From assembly GCA_964449075.1 (NCBI GenBank), contig CAYVBJ010000001.1:116383-180382 (forward strand): a DNA stretch of 64,000 bases. Reading direction: 5' to 3'. The DNA is from CAYVBJ01 sp964449075. Lineage in GTDB: Bacteria > Bacteroidota > Rhodothermia > Balneolales > Balneolaceae. The notes under the pieces are model-generated. The model saw nothing but the letters and a program-made list of their open reading frames with translations. It did not search any database and was not told the DNA's origin. Positions 8,754 to 17,194 of this stretch are shown here, piece after piece. Position 1 is the first letter of the stretch, and each line of letters opens with the position of its first letter. Position numbers and translations under genes: made by a program.

Positions 8754-8783
8754 TTTGCACCAAAGACGGCTACTGTAATTTTT
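8754..8783 (+). promoter_or_regulatory. Candidate promoter for xerC-hpf-hprK
   Basis: TTTG at 8754-8757 and TAATTTTT at 8776-8783, spaced by 18 bases, approximate the Bacteroidota-type promoter. It lies 50 bases before the recombinase start in an otherwise empty 114-base gap. Confidence 0.3.
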
Positions 8784-8833
8784 AATAGAATTAAACCTTT
8801 CTTTTAGGCTACAAATTATTATTATTAAAATAT

Positions 8834-9748
8834 ATGTACGATATCATTCTTAAATACATAAAATATTTAGAGATTGAAAAAAATGCATCCCCGCATACAA
8901 TTGTATCATATAAAACAGATTTACATCAGTTTGAAGAGTTTTGCAAAGAAGAGCATGAAATGACGACCGGCTCAGTTAATTTGAACAGAATTGACAGGTT
9001 ATTAATCCGGCTCTGGCTGGGTAAGCTCACAGACAAAGGATTATCAAAAAGTTCGATTGCAAGAAAAGTTGCCTCTGTTCGTTCTTTTTTCAAATACTGT
9101 TTTAAACGTGGTCACATTTTAAAAAATCCTGCGCATTTACTTATTGTGCCCAAAAAAGACAAGAAATTACCTGAAACCGTCAATTCTGAGGATATCCGAA
9201 GGATGATTGACAACATTGAATGCTCCACTCCCCGCCAAACTCAAATAAAAGCAATTCTGGAGCTTTTCTATTGTACAGGAATGCGGCTAAGTGAACTGGT
9301 GAACCTGAATGCTGGTGACATCGATTTTGAGTCAAAGCAAGTAAAGGTAACCGGAAAAGGAAATAAACAGAGAATTATACCACTCGGCAAAAAAGCGTTG
9401 TACTCTCTGAAAGAACACCTGCAAACAAGGCACAAACTGTACGCAACAAGAACAGATCAGGATGCCAAAAATGCACTCTTTCTTGCTGCAAGCGGGCACA
9501 GAATATACCCCAGGGCCGTCCAGAAGCTTGTAAAAAAACAACTTCAGCTTGAAAGTGAAGTAATCCAGCAAAGTCCTCACGTGCTGCGGCACAGTTTTGC
9601 CACACACATGCTCGATGCAGGGGCAGACATCCGTATTATAAAGGAATTTCTGGGTCATACGAATCTTTCTGCAACCCAGATCTACACTCACACAAGTGTA
9701 GAGAGATTAAAAAATGTATATGAACAGGCTCATCCAAGAGCTAAATAA
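8834..9748 (+). CDS. xerC: Tyrosine recombinase, XerC type
   Basis: A 304-residue site-specific tyrosine recombinase. The N-terminal SAM-like core-binding domain (about 1-85) is followed by the catalytic domain with the expected residues: Arg in TGMRLSEL (about residue 152), HVLRHSFATH (H-x2-R, about 249-252), the LGHTNLSATQIY stretch, and the nucleophilic Tyr in IYTH (about 283). XerC/XerD resolve chromosome dimers at dif. Position just ahead of hpf and hprK marks it as chromosomal housekeeping. A second Xer protein lies at 54700, so XerC versus XerD is inferred from context. Confidence 0.88.
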   Translation: MYDIILKYIKYLEIEKNASPHTIVSYKTDLHQFEEFCKEEHEMTTGSVNLNRIDRLLIRLWLGKLTDKGLSKSSIARKVASVRSFFKYCFKRGHILKNPAHLLIVPKKDKKLPETVNSEDIRRMIDNIECSTPRQTQIKAILELFYCTGMRLSELVNLNAGDIDFESKQVKVTGKGNKQRIIPLGKKALYSLKEHLQTRHKLYATRTDQDAKNALFLAASGHRIYPRAVQKLVKKQLQLESEVIQQSPHVLRHSFATHMLDAGADIRIIKEFLGHTNLSATQIYTHTSVERLKNVYEQAHPRAK

Positions 9749-9768
9749 TAAAATTTAATGGAGGAAAC

Positions 9769-10068
9769 ATGAAGACAACATTCACAGCCAGACATTTTGA
9801 CGCCAGTACTGATTTGAAAAATCATGCACTCGACTCAATTGATAAATTTCAACAATTCTACGATAAAATAATCGCCTGTGATATTGTGTTGGAACCTACA
9901 GATGATGATGAAAATCCTGCGAAAGCTGATTTTAATGTGAAAGTTCCCCAGGTATTATTGAGAGCTTCAGAAAGTGCCCCTACATATGAGCAAGCTATAA
10001 ATATTGCGGTTGACAATATTGTGAGGCAAATAAGGAAGTATAAAGAAAAAAGATTCAAACACATGTAA
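9769..10068 (+). CDS. hpf: Ribosome hibernation promoting factor (short form)
   Basis: A 99-residue protein of the HPF/YfiA family, binding the 30S decoding region to inactivate ribosomes in stationary phase. It shows the usual pattern FTARHFDASTDLKNHALD at the start and a basic C-terminal tail (RQIRKYKEKRFK), with no long-form dimerisation domain. A strong Shine-Dalgarno (GGAGGAAAC) precedes the ATG at 9769, 20 bases after xerC. hprK starts 22 bases downstream. Confidence 0.93.
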   Translation: MKTTFTARHFDASTDLKNHALDSIDKFQQFYDKIIACDIVLEPTDDDENPAKADFNVKVPQVLLRASESAPTYEQAINIAVDNIVRQIRKYKEKRFKHM

Positions 10069-10090
10069 TTCGGTCTGTAAATCATTAACT

Positions 10091-11119
10091 ATGCCAATAC
10101 AGGATCATCAGCCTATACCCCGGAAAGAAAAGATAGATGTTGAGTTTTTAGTTCAAAAGCTAAGGGAAAATGTCAACATAGAACTCACATCTTGTGCTGC
10201 TGAATCTGCTTGCAAAAACAGGTACATAACGGAAGTAGATCTTCACAGACCCGGCCTTGCCCTGGCCGGATATGTAAAATTGTTTACCTATCAGCGCGTA
10301 CAAATTCTTGGCAATACAGAATGTCAGTATCTGGAAAATATGAGTGAGGACCAGCAAGCTGAATCATTTCAAAACGTAGTAGATTTTAATATCCCTGTTA
10401 TCTTTCTGACTGATAATAACGATCTGCCTGCTCATTTAATTAAAATGGCACAAAAAGCGGGTATTCCGCTTTTTAAAACTTCGCTTGAAACAACAAAGTT
10501 TATGTCTCTTCTTCAGGAGTTTCTTGAAGACCAGTTTGCACTGCAGACGATGGTACACGGTTCTATGGTGGATGTTTATGGCATTGGAATTCTGATTGCC
10601 GGCAAATCAGGAATCGGTAAAAGTGAAGTCGCACTCGATCTTGTGGAACGAGGACATCGTCTTGTTGCCGATGATGTTGTGATGCTTACCAAGAAAAGTA
10701 ATATTCTTATGGCTTCTGCTAATGAGATGAATAAACATTTCATGGAAATCCGTGGCCTGGGTATTGTTGATGTGATGTCAATGTTTGGCATTCGTTCTAT
10801 AAGATATCAGAAAAGGCTTGAGGTTGTACTTGAACTTACTCTCTGGCAGGATACCTCCGACATAGAGCGTACCGGGCTTGATAACGATTCAGTTTACGTT
10901 CTCAATACTGAAATTCCTCTTATTCATCTGCCAATTACGCCCGGGAAAAACATCACTGTTATTGCCGAGGTAATCGCCATGAATTATCTGCTTAAGCACT
11001 ACGGTTATAACGCCGCAAAAGCATTCCAGGAAAAAATTAAGGCACACATAGCCGGAAAAAAATCCCGGGGTGATATACCCAGAAGGGCGATTGACTACTT
11101 TGAAGGGGATTTTGAGTAA
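10091..11119 (+). CDS. hprK: HPr kinase/phosphorylase
   Basis: A 342-residue bifunctional kinase/phosphorylase acting on Ser46 of HPr or a homologue. The N-terminal domain (about 15-145) is followed by the P-loop GKSGIGKSE at residues 171-179 and the family signature MEIRGLGIVDVMSMFG in the C-terminal half. In bacteria lacking a full sugar PTS this enzyme is kept for regulatory roles; no PTS gene is seen in this window. It is the last of the xerC-hpf-hprK group. Confidence 0.95.
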   Translation: MPIQDHQPIPRKEKIDVEFLVQKLRENVNIELTSCAAESACKNRYITEVDLHRPGLALAGYVKLFTYQRVQILGNTECQYLENMSEDQQAESFQNVVDFNIPVIFLTDNNDLPAHLIKMAQKAGIPLFKTSLETTKFMSLLQEFLEDQFALQTMVHGSMVDVYGIGILIAGKSGIGKSEVALDLVERGHRLVADDVVMLTKKSNILMASANEMNKHFMEIRGLGIVDVMSMFGIRSIRYQKRLEVVLELTLWQDTSDIERTGLDNDSVYVLNTEIPLIHLPITPGKNITVIAEVIAMNYLLKHYGYNAAKAFQEKIKAHIAGKKSRGDIPRRAIDYFEGDFE

Positions 11120-11204
11120 CAAAATACCTCTTCGTCTCTCTTTTATATATAAGAAAAGATTAATAGTTTAGTCTGCGACTCAAGTATTCTCTACAAAATT
11201 TATT

Positions 11205-12179
11205 ATGTCTTTTAAAAACCACTTTTATTACGACGAACAAACTTGTGAATTTGTTCCCGTATCAAATAGCAGGAAAGATCAGATTCTGTATACAGCCTGT
11301 ATCTGGATTATTAACGGCGTTATTGTTTCAACGATTGGACTTTCTCTTCTTTCCAATTATGTTGGCACGCCCTCTGAACTGGCTCTTGCTTCTGAAAATA
11401 AAATACTTATAGAACAGTTGGCAGAAACAAAATCAACCATAATTGATATGGAAGAGCAGGTTCAGGAGATAGCTGGTCTTGACAACGAGATGTATCGATC
11501 TGTACTTGGTCTTGATCCTATTCCGTACGAAGAACGGCAAAAAGGAACCGGGGGGGCTGACCCTTATGAAGAATTTGATGTTTACAGCAGTGAAGCTTCT
11601 GAAATTCTGCGCTGGACCTCAAGTCAGCTTGATAACCTGGAACGCAAGATCAATATTCAAAAATTGTCATTCGAAGAGATCAAATATTACTACAATCAGA
11701 ACCAGGAAAAACTCCGCCATTTACCTGCCATAAAACCTGTATCAGGGATACTTCTTAGCGGGTATGGTATGAGAATGCATCCTGTTTTAAAATATCGCAG
11801 ATTTCATGAGGGACTGGATTTCAGAGCAGACATCGGAACTGATGTTTTCAGCACCGGTGAGGGAACGGTTAAATTTGCGGGACGCAACGGAACGTATGGC
11901 TTGCTTTTGGTGATTGATCACGGTTACGGTTACGAAACGAGATATGCGCACCTTTCCGGGTTTGCTGAGGGTGTTAAAAAGGGATCAAAGGTACAGCGTG
12001 GTGATCTTGTTGCATTTACCGGTAATACAGGCATGACCCAGGGTCCGCATCTTCACTACGAAGTAATATTAAACAATAAACCTATCGACCCTTTAAATTT
12101 CCTTTTTGCTGATACTACACCTGAGGAGTATTTGATGTACCAGGATATTTCGAAAAACAATCCGATGTCTATGGATTAG
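11205..12179 (+). CDS. Membrane-anchored M23 metallopeptidase
   Basis: A 324-residue protein with one membrane helix (about residues 26-48), a coiled-coil region (about 60-92), a variable linker and a C-terminal M23 peptidase domain. Zinc ligands are visible in GMRMHPVLKYRRFHEGLDF and HLHYEV. It is a paralogue of the M23 protein at 1661-2506 but longer, and here no bactofilin lies beside it. The stop is inside the tandem heptamer at 12174-12201. It starts 85 bases after hprK. Confidence 0.92.
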   Translation: MSFKNHFYYDEQTCEFVPVSNSRKDQILYTACIWIINGVIVSTIGLSLLSNYVGTPSELALASENKILIEQLAETKSTIIDMEEQVQEIAGLDNEMYRSVLGLDPIPYEERQKGTGGADPYEEFDVYSSEASEILRWTSSQLDNLERKINIQKLSFEEIKYYYNQNQEKLRHLPAIKPVSGILLSGYGMRMHPVLKYRRFHEGLDFRADIGTDVFSTGEGTVKFAGRNGTYGLLLVIDHGYGYETRYAHLSGFAEGVKKGSKVQRGDLVAFTGNTGMTQGPHLHYEVILNNKPIDPLNFLFADTTPEEYLMYQDISKNNPMSMD

Positions 12180-12201
12180 CGATTAGCGATTAGCGATTAG
12201 C
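12174..12201 (+). repeat. Four tandem GATTAGC heptamers
   Basis: The seven-base unit occurs four times in perfect tandem. The first copy supplies the TAG stop of the M23 peptidase. Because the unit is not a multiple of three, the repeated TAG falls in all three plus-strand frames, giving a redundant stop. It may be a slippage product. Confidence 0.9.
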
Positions 12202-12225
12202 ACAAATCTCTTATTAAGAAATGTA

Positions 12226-12254
12226 AAAAGCGATAGTCAACTATCGCTTTTTTT
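12226..12254 (+). terminator. Rho-independent terminator after the M23 gene
   Basis: An 11-bp perfect stem (AAAAGCGATAG / CTATCGCTTTT) with a TCAA loop, followed by a run of T. It closes the xerC-to-M23 group 46 bases after the stop. The A-run on the other side would also allow termination of minus-strand transcripts. Confidence 0.9.
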
Positions 12255-12299
12255 GTTTATTCTCTATTTAAATCTAAATCCGTCTTAATCAGTGCCCGA

Positions 12300-13679
12300 A
12301 TGCGTAACCTGACCAAAATTTTTCTGTTGCTATTACTCTTTTTTGCAAGCACAATTAACAGTACTCTCAATGCTCAAGCTTTTGAAGCTTCGGAATATAA
12401 ATCTGTCTCGAGAACTATTATTGATTCCGCACTCGCTGAAAAAACGGGGTTTGACAGATTAATGTATTTTGCTGACTATTTCCCAACCCGGCTTTCAGGT
12501 TCAGACATGCTTGAAAATTCAATTGATTGGGTGATTGATAGGATGGAAACCGATGGTTTCGACAGGGTTACCACACAATCTGTGATGGTGCCTCACTGGG
12601 TACGCGGAGACGAACATGCTAAATTAATTCTGCCGTATGAAAGAAAGCTTCCCATTATTGGACTTGGAAACAGTATTGCAACTCCCGATACCGGGTTAAC
12701 TGCGAAATTAGTGGTTGTAGGAAGTTTTGAGGAATTATCACAAAAACAGGAATTAATAGAGGGAAATATTGTTCTTTTCAACGTGCCATTTACAACTTAC
12801 GGAGAAACAGTGCAGTATCGGATGCAAGGCGCAATATATGCGTCCCGTTTCGGAGCAGTTGCGTCGCTTGTAAGATCTGTGACTCCTTTTTCGATGCAAA
12901 CCCTGCACACTGGCAATTCCAGTTACCAGGACGGAATAGAATCTATACCTCATGCAGCTATTACTATTGAGGATGCAAATTTTTTACAACGAATGTACGA
13001 CCGGGGTGAAGAGATTCGGATTCATCTCTATATGGAGGCTGAATCGCTCCCTGAAAAAGAGTCGCGTAATGTCATTGCAGAAATTAAAGGCAGTGAATTT
13101 CCAAATGAAATTATCACAATTGGGGGGCATATCGATTCATGGGATGTTGGCCAGGGAGTGATGGATGACGCCGGTGGTTGTTTCGTTGCATGGGAAGCAG
13201 CAAGATTGATAAAAAATCTTGGATTAAGGCCAAAAAGAACAATCCGTGTGGTATTATGGACAAATGAAGAAAATGGATTAAGAGGTGCACGAAAATATCA
13301 TGAACTTGCCAAAGAAGAAGGTCTTGAGAACCATGTTCTTGCAATCGAATCAGACAGCGGTGTTTTTAAACCGATTGGATTTGGATTTACAGGATCTGCT
13401 GAAGCACTTAAGATTTTGAGAAGTATCGCTGATCTGCTTGAACCAATTGAAGCTAGTGAAGTATTTCGCGGTGGCGGAGGAGCTGATATCAGCCCCCTTA
13501 TACGTGACCGCGTGCCGGGAATGGGACTTGTTGTGGACAGGGAAAAGTATTTCTGGTATCATCACACGAATGCCGATGTTATAGATATTATTAACAAAGA
13601 TGAATTCAACCTGAATGTGGCAGCTATGGCAGTTCATGCTTTTATAGTTGCAGATATGAATCAGAAACTACCGCGTTAA
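12300..13679 (+). CDS. M28 family zinc aminopeptidase/carboxypeptidase Q-like
   Basis: A 459-residue exported peptidase. A signal peptide (about residues 1-26, ending near LNAQA) is followed by a PA-type insert and the M28 catalytic domain. Two-zinc ligands are visible: H and D in GGHIDSWDVGQ and DDAGG (about 275-290), Glu in NEENGLRGA (about 321), Asp in IESDSGVF, and His in YHHTNAD near the C-terminus. The pattern resembles plasma glutamate carboxypeptidase/CPQ proteins. It probably processes peptides outside the cytoplasm. It stands alone between a terminator and the CBS gene. Confidence 0.92.
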   Translation: MRNLTKIFLLLLLFFASTINSTLNAQAFEASEYKSVSRTIIDSALAEKTGFDRLMYFADYFPTRLSGSDMLENSIDWVIDRMETDGFDRVTTQSVMVPHWVRGDEHAKLILPYERKLPIIGLGNSIATPDTGLTAKLVVVGSFEELSQKQELIEGNIVLFNVPFTTYGETVQYRMQGAIYASRFGAVASLVRSVTPFSMQTLHTGNSSYQDGIESIPHAAITIEDANFLQRMYDRGEEIRIHLYMEAESLPEKESRNVIAEIKGSEFPNEIITIGGHIDSWDVGQGVMDDAGGCFVAWEAARLIKNLGLRPKRTIRVVLWTNEENGLRGARKYHELAKEEGLENHVLAIESDSGVFKPIGFGFTGSAEALKILRSIADLLEPIEASEVFRGGGGADISPLIRDRVPGMGLVVDREKYFWYHHTNADVIDIINKDEFNLNVAAMAVHAFIVADMNQKLPR

Positions 13680-13740
13680 ATTGCTGAGTTGTACTTTTTC
13701 CTGAAATTTATTTGGGAAAGTTATTGCATATTGTAGAAAA

Positions 13741-13776
13741 TTGTTTTTATTAAAGATAGGGTTTTAATAAAAACAA
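13741..13776 (+). promoter_or_regulatory. 14-bp inverted repeat abutting the ribosome binding site
   Basis: Arms TTGTTTTTATTAAA (13741-13754) and its exact complement (13763-13776) enclose an eight-base loop GATAGGGT. The right arm runs directly into the AAGGAG Shine-Dalgarno of the CBS gene at 13785. It could be an operator or an mRNA hairpin controlling translation; there is no T-run after it. Confidence 0.55.
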
Positions 13777-13784
13777 GGAGAATT

Positions 13785-14222
13785 ATGCTGGTACAAGATA
13801 TTTTAAATCAAAAAGGAAGGGAAATTTATTCAGTTGAGCCGGATAATACTGTTTATAATGCAATAGCTAAAATGGCAGATCTGAATATCGGAGCACTACT
13901 TGTTATGCAGGATGATAAACTTGAGGGTATTATTTCTGAGAGAGATTACAGAAACAAAGTGATTCTGAAAGGAAGAAAATCCAAAACAACATATGTCCGT
14001 GAAATCATGGTCAGCCACTTATTCTGTGTAAAGCCAAAAGATACGGTGAATCACTGCATGGTAATGATGACTGACAAAAAAATACGGCATCTTCCGGTTT
14101 TGGATAACGATAAAGTTATAGGTGTTATCTCAATAGGTGATGTGGTGAAATCAATCATCTACAAACAGGAAAAAGAGATCGATTCACTACGCGGGTATAT
14201 ATCAGGCGGATATCCCGGATGA
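13785..14222 (+). CDS. Two-CBS-domain protein
   Basis: A 145-residue protein made of a tandem CBS pair (about residues 8-60 and 72-128) and a short C-terminal tail ending in GYISGGYPG. Such stand-alone CBS modules bind adenine nucleotides and act as sensors; the C-terminal tail after the second CBS matches a widespread single-module family. The start has one of the best ribosome sites in the window (AAGGAG), immediately preceded by a perfect 14-bp inverted repeat. Its partner is unknown. Confidence 0.85.
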   Translation: MLVQDILNQKGREIYSVEPDNTVYNAIAKMADLNIGALLVMQDDKLEGIISERDYRNKVILKGRKSKTTYVREIMVSHLFCVKPKDTVNHCMVMMTDKKIRHLPVLDNDKVIGVISIGDVVKSIIYKQEKEIDSLRGYISGGYPG

Positions 14223-14291
14223 TAATCATCTTGAAAGTGAAAGAATTTTTTTCAGTTTTGATCTAAAACTCCTTATTCTTGATCTGTTTAA

Positions 14292-14999
14292 TTAATCTTC
14301 ACACTGAAAAATAAATCCTTTTTTCCGAACTGTCTCGATGTAATCTTCTTCAGAATTTTCTCTGATTTTCTTTCGTAGGTAACTGATGTAGACATTGATA
14401 TAATTTGTTTGGGTATCAAAATGGATATTCCAAACTTTCTGAGCCAACTCTTCCTGGGAGATAATCCTGTTTTTATTCTTCATCAAATAGACTAGCAGGT
14501 TAAACTCGTTATTCGTGAGAGGAATACGGTTTTCATTGATTATCATTTCACGGGATATGAGATCTACCGTTAGTTCGTTGCAACTAATCTCTTTTTCTGC
14601 CCCTTTTGCAGAGCTTCGGCGGGATATTGCCTCAATTCTTGCAATCAGCTCTTCACTGTTAAATGGCTTCGTCAGATAATCATCAGCTCCAACTTTAAGG
14701 CATTTAATTTTAACATCTGTTTCGTGTTCGGCAGACAGGAATAAAATCGGGGTCTTTATCTCCTTATCCCGGATGTTTGAGCATACATCGTAACCGGACC
14801 CATCAGGGAGGCGTAAATCCAGAATAATCATGTCGTACTCATTTCCTAACGCCAGACTTTCACCGTCTGTTGCGGTTTCAGCTATTGATACATTATTTCC
14901 GTTGTGTTCAAGTATAGCTTTCACCAGCGTTCTTACAGTAGGATCATCTTCGATAACCAGTATTTCCATTGGATTGCTACTAATAGCAGTTTCAGTCAT
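14292..14999 (-). CDS. OmpR-family response regulator
   Basis: A two-component DNA-binding regulator of about 235 residues. The receiver has the acidic pair in VIEDD, phospho-acceptor Asp61 in IILDLRLPDG and the conserved Lys111 in LTKPF. A winged-helix domain (about 138-235) contains LTNNEFNLLVYLM and YISYLRKKI. I take ATG 14999 as the start; a TTG at 15035 would add 12 residues unlike the family, and an ATG at 14969 (MEILVIEDD) is also possible. No histidine kinase gene is nearby, so its stimulus is unknown. Confidence 0.9.
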   Translation of the reverse strand: MTETAISSNPMEILVIEDDPTVRTLVKAILEHNGNNVSIAETATDGESLALGNEYDMIILDLRLPDGSGYDVCSNIRDKEIKTPILFLSAEHETDVKIKCLKVGADDYLTKPFNSEELIARIEAISRRSSAKGAEKEISCNELTVDLISREMIINENRIPLTNNEFNLLVYLMKNKNRIISQEELAQKVWNIHFDTQTNYINVYISYLRKKIRENSEEDYIETVRKKGFIFQCED

Positions 15000-15072
15000 A
15001 ATATGAATTTTTTTAGTTGCCGTCGAATTTAACAAGTTGGAAAATTAGAAAAAATTTATATAAATCCTACTT

Positions 15073-15777
15073 TTAATCTATTTTTTTATAACCTTTTTGA
15101 TTTAGCCATACTATAACCTCTTCAATATACGAATCAGACAATCTGTGGCCTTCATCCAGCATCTTTAATTCTGCATCAATATCGTGATTTTTAAGATAAT
15201 CAATCTCTTTTAGCTGATTTTCAGCACTTACCGATGTATCGCCTTTCCCGTGAATTGCCAATATGTGCATATGCTTCAGATGATCCCATTTCTCATTCAG
15301 AATTTCAGTTTTTAACCTGCATCCTATTGCAATAAGATCATTTACATGTTTCCAGCGTGTGAAAGCGAAATAACCTGCAAGATACCCTCCCATTGAATAG
15401 CCGGTGACACCCATTCGGGTAACTTGAATATGAGGAAGCAGCTGATCTACAATATCCTGTAAAAACTGTGAGGTGATTTCAAGTGATTTAATAAACTGGC
15501 TGCGATTACCATCATACAAGTACCATGCTCTCCCCCACTCAGATACATTTTTACTTCTTGACCTATCATAAATCGGGTAAGGACCCTGAATAAAAAGATG
15601 GTAAGCCGCCACACTTTTTGTTAGCCTGCTGCAATCATTTTCAAATCGTCCAATATTCTGATTAAACCCGTGCAGATAAAGAATAAGAGGTTTTGGCTCT
15701 TTTCGGCCCGTTTCAATAATCTTATAAGGCACTTCCGTTTTAAAAGAGTGCTTACCTGAAATAAGTACTTCTGACAT
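15073..15777 (-). CDS. Alpha/beta hydrolase, esterase/phospholipase-like
   Basis: A 234-residue serine hydrolase without a signal peptide. The oxyanion region is LILYLHGFNQN, the nucleophile elbow GYSMGGYLAGYFAF, the acid in HGKGDTSVS and the His in DEGHRLSD. The layout resembles the carboxylesterase/YpfH group. Substrate unknown. It lies 74 bases upstream of the response regulator on the same strand. Confidence 0.8.
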   Translation of the reverse strand: MSEVLISGKHSFKTEVPYKIIETGRKEPKPLILYLHGFNQNIGRFENDCSRLTKSVAAYHLFIQGPYPIYDRSRSKNVSEWGRAWYLYDGNRSQFIKSLEITSQFLQDIVDQLLPHIQVTRMGVTGYSMGGYLAGYFAFTRWKHVNDLIAIGCRLKTEILNEKWDHLKHMHILAIHGKGDTSVSAENQLKEIDYLKNHDIDAELKMLDEGHRLSDSYIEEVIVWLNQKGYKKID

Positions 15778-15867
15778 AAATTAATTATTTAGATGACCTG
15801 AGGATTCAATATAATCCGGAGATTAGTTAAGATTCTTTGGTTGAATTCTGCTATTTTTTACCGGATA

Positions 15868-15995
15868 CTATAAAATTTAAATGTATTAAATATTCAAACC
15901 TGAATCTTCCTTTAGTAATTTACTGAGTTCAAAGATTCTTTTATTCATTCTAAAATAGCACCTGATTTTTTAATCACATTTTTCAAATTTTATAG
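15868..15995. repeat. Separated 11-bp inverted repeat upstream of bioB
   Basis: CTATAAAATTT at 15868-15878 and its exact complement at 15985-15995 lie 106 bases apart within the 267-base gap before bioB. The outer flanks are partly similar as well (GGATA and GTTTACC). The right half contains TAGTTTACC, loosely like a BirA half-site, but the spacing does not fit a BirA operator. AT-rich chance pairing is possible. Confidence 0.3.
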
Positions 15996-16044
15996 TTTAC
16001 CAGAAAATATCTTAACTGATAAAACCCACGAATCAAAACAAAAA

Positions 16045-17040
16045 ATGACCGAGATAAGAAATAACTGGACTCTGCGAGAAATTAAAGAAATTTATAACAC
16101 TTCACTGCTTGACCTCATTTACAGGGCAGCAACAACTCATCGAAAACATCATGCAACGGGTGAAGTTCAGGTTTGCACTCTTCTATCCATTAAAACCGGC
16201 GGCTGTTCCGAAGACTGTTCATATTGCCCACAGTCTGCACATTACACAACCGAGGTAGATTCTGAAAAAATGCTTGATAAAGAGATTATTTTATCAACTG
16301 CACAAAAAGCAAAAAACGCCGGAAGCACCCGGTTCTGTATGGGTGCCGCATGGAAAAATGCGCGCAATAACAAAGATTTTGAGAAAGTTGTCGAAATGGT
16401 CAGTGAAATCACATCAATGGATATGGAGGTCTGCTGCACGCTGGGCATGCTGAATGATGAACAGGCTCAGAAACTGAAAGAAGCAGGGCTGTATGCATAT
16501 AATCACAACCTGGACAGCAGTGAAGATTTTTATAACCGCATTATAACTACAAGAACGTATCAGGACCGGCTTGATACACTCAATAAAGTACGGAATAATG
16601 ATATATCAGTCTGTTGTGGCGGTATTATTGGCATGGGCGAGACTGATCAGGATCGGATAGAACTGATACATAATTTATCTACCATGCCTGAGCATCCAGA
16701 ATCAGTACCAATAAATGCATTAATTGCCGTAGAGGGAACACCAATGGAAAATCAGCCTCAAGTGCCCTGGTACGATATGGCCCGCATGATTGCTACTGCA
16801 AGAATTACAATGCCAAAATCAATGGTTCGTCTTTCTGCCGGCCGAGTTAATATGAATATGGAACAACAGGCACACTGTTTTATGGCAGGTGCAAATTCGA
16901 TATTTACAGGTGAAAAACTTTTAACGACCTGCAATAACGATTTAGGCGAAGATATGCAGATGTTTGAAATTTTAGGTTTGACGCCACGAGAAGCTTTTAA
17001 GAATGCTAAAAATGAACATATCCCGGTTACTGCGGATTAA
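16045..17040 (+). CDS. bioB: Biotin synthase
   Basis: A 331-residue radical SAM enzyme that inserts sulfur into dethiobiotin. The 4Fe-4S motif CSEDCSYC lies at about residues 53-60, and the second-cluster ligands occur in the segments with CMGAAW and CCTLGM, with the conserved Arg in SAGRVNMN. ATG 16045 gives the usual N-terminus MTEIRNNWTLREI. It stands on the plus strand, apart from the other bio genes, with a 267-base upstream gap for its own promoter. Confidence 0.97.
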   Translation: MTEIRNNWTLREIKEIYNTSLLDLIYRAATTHRKHHATGEVQVCTLLSIKTGGCSEDCSYCPQSAHYTTEVDSEKMLDKEIILSTAQKAKNAGSTRFCMGAAWKNARNNKDFEKVVEMVSEITSMDMEVCCTLGMLNDEQAQKLKEAGLYAYNHNLDSSEDFYNRIITTRTYQDRLDTLNKVRNNDISVCCGGIIGMGETDQDRIELIHNLSTMPEHPESVPINALIAVEGTPMENQPQVPWYDMARMIATARITMPKSMVRLSAGRVNMNMEQQAHCFMAGANSIFTGEKLLTTCNNDLGEDMQMFEILGLTPREAFKNAKNEHIPVTAD

Positions 17041-17194
17041 TAAACGGGAAATAATGAATTTGAAGTTTCACCAGGCAGATGACATAAATTTTTTCTAAAT
17101 AAAATTAAACGCTGAGCATCTTGAATCTGTTAACAGGTTATTTGCCAAAGTATTAAACATTAAATACAGTTACGAATTCCAAGCCGGTATCGCT

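Noticed and set aside
8834..9748. Xer-type recombinase as a mark of an integrated element
   Set aside because: It sits in front of hpf and hprK, with no att repeats, no tRNA junction and no phage or transposon genes. A second Xer protein completes a normal XerC/XerD pair.
12753..13637. Several minus-strand ORFs across the M28 peptidase
   Set aside because: They are antisense to a protein with all catalytic ligands in frame, and the translations look random.
15000..15035. Upstream TTG start for the OmpR-type regulator
   Set aside because: The added 12 residues do not resemble the family and no ribosome site precedes them. ATG 14999 is preferred.
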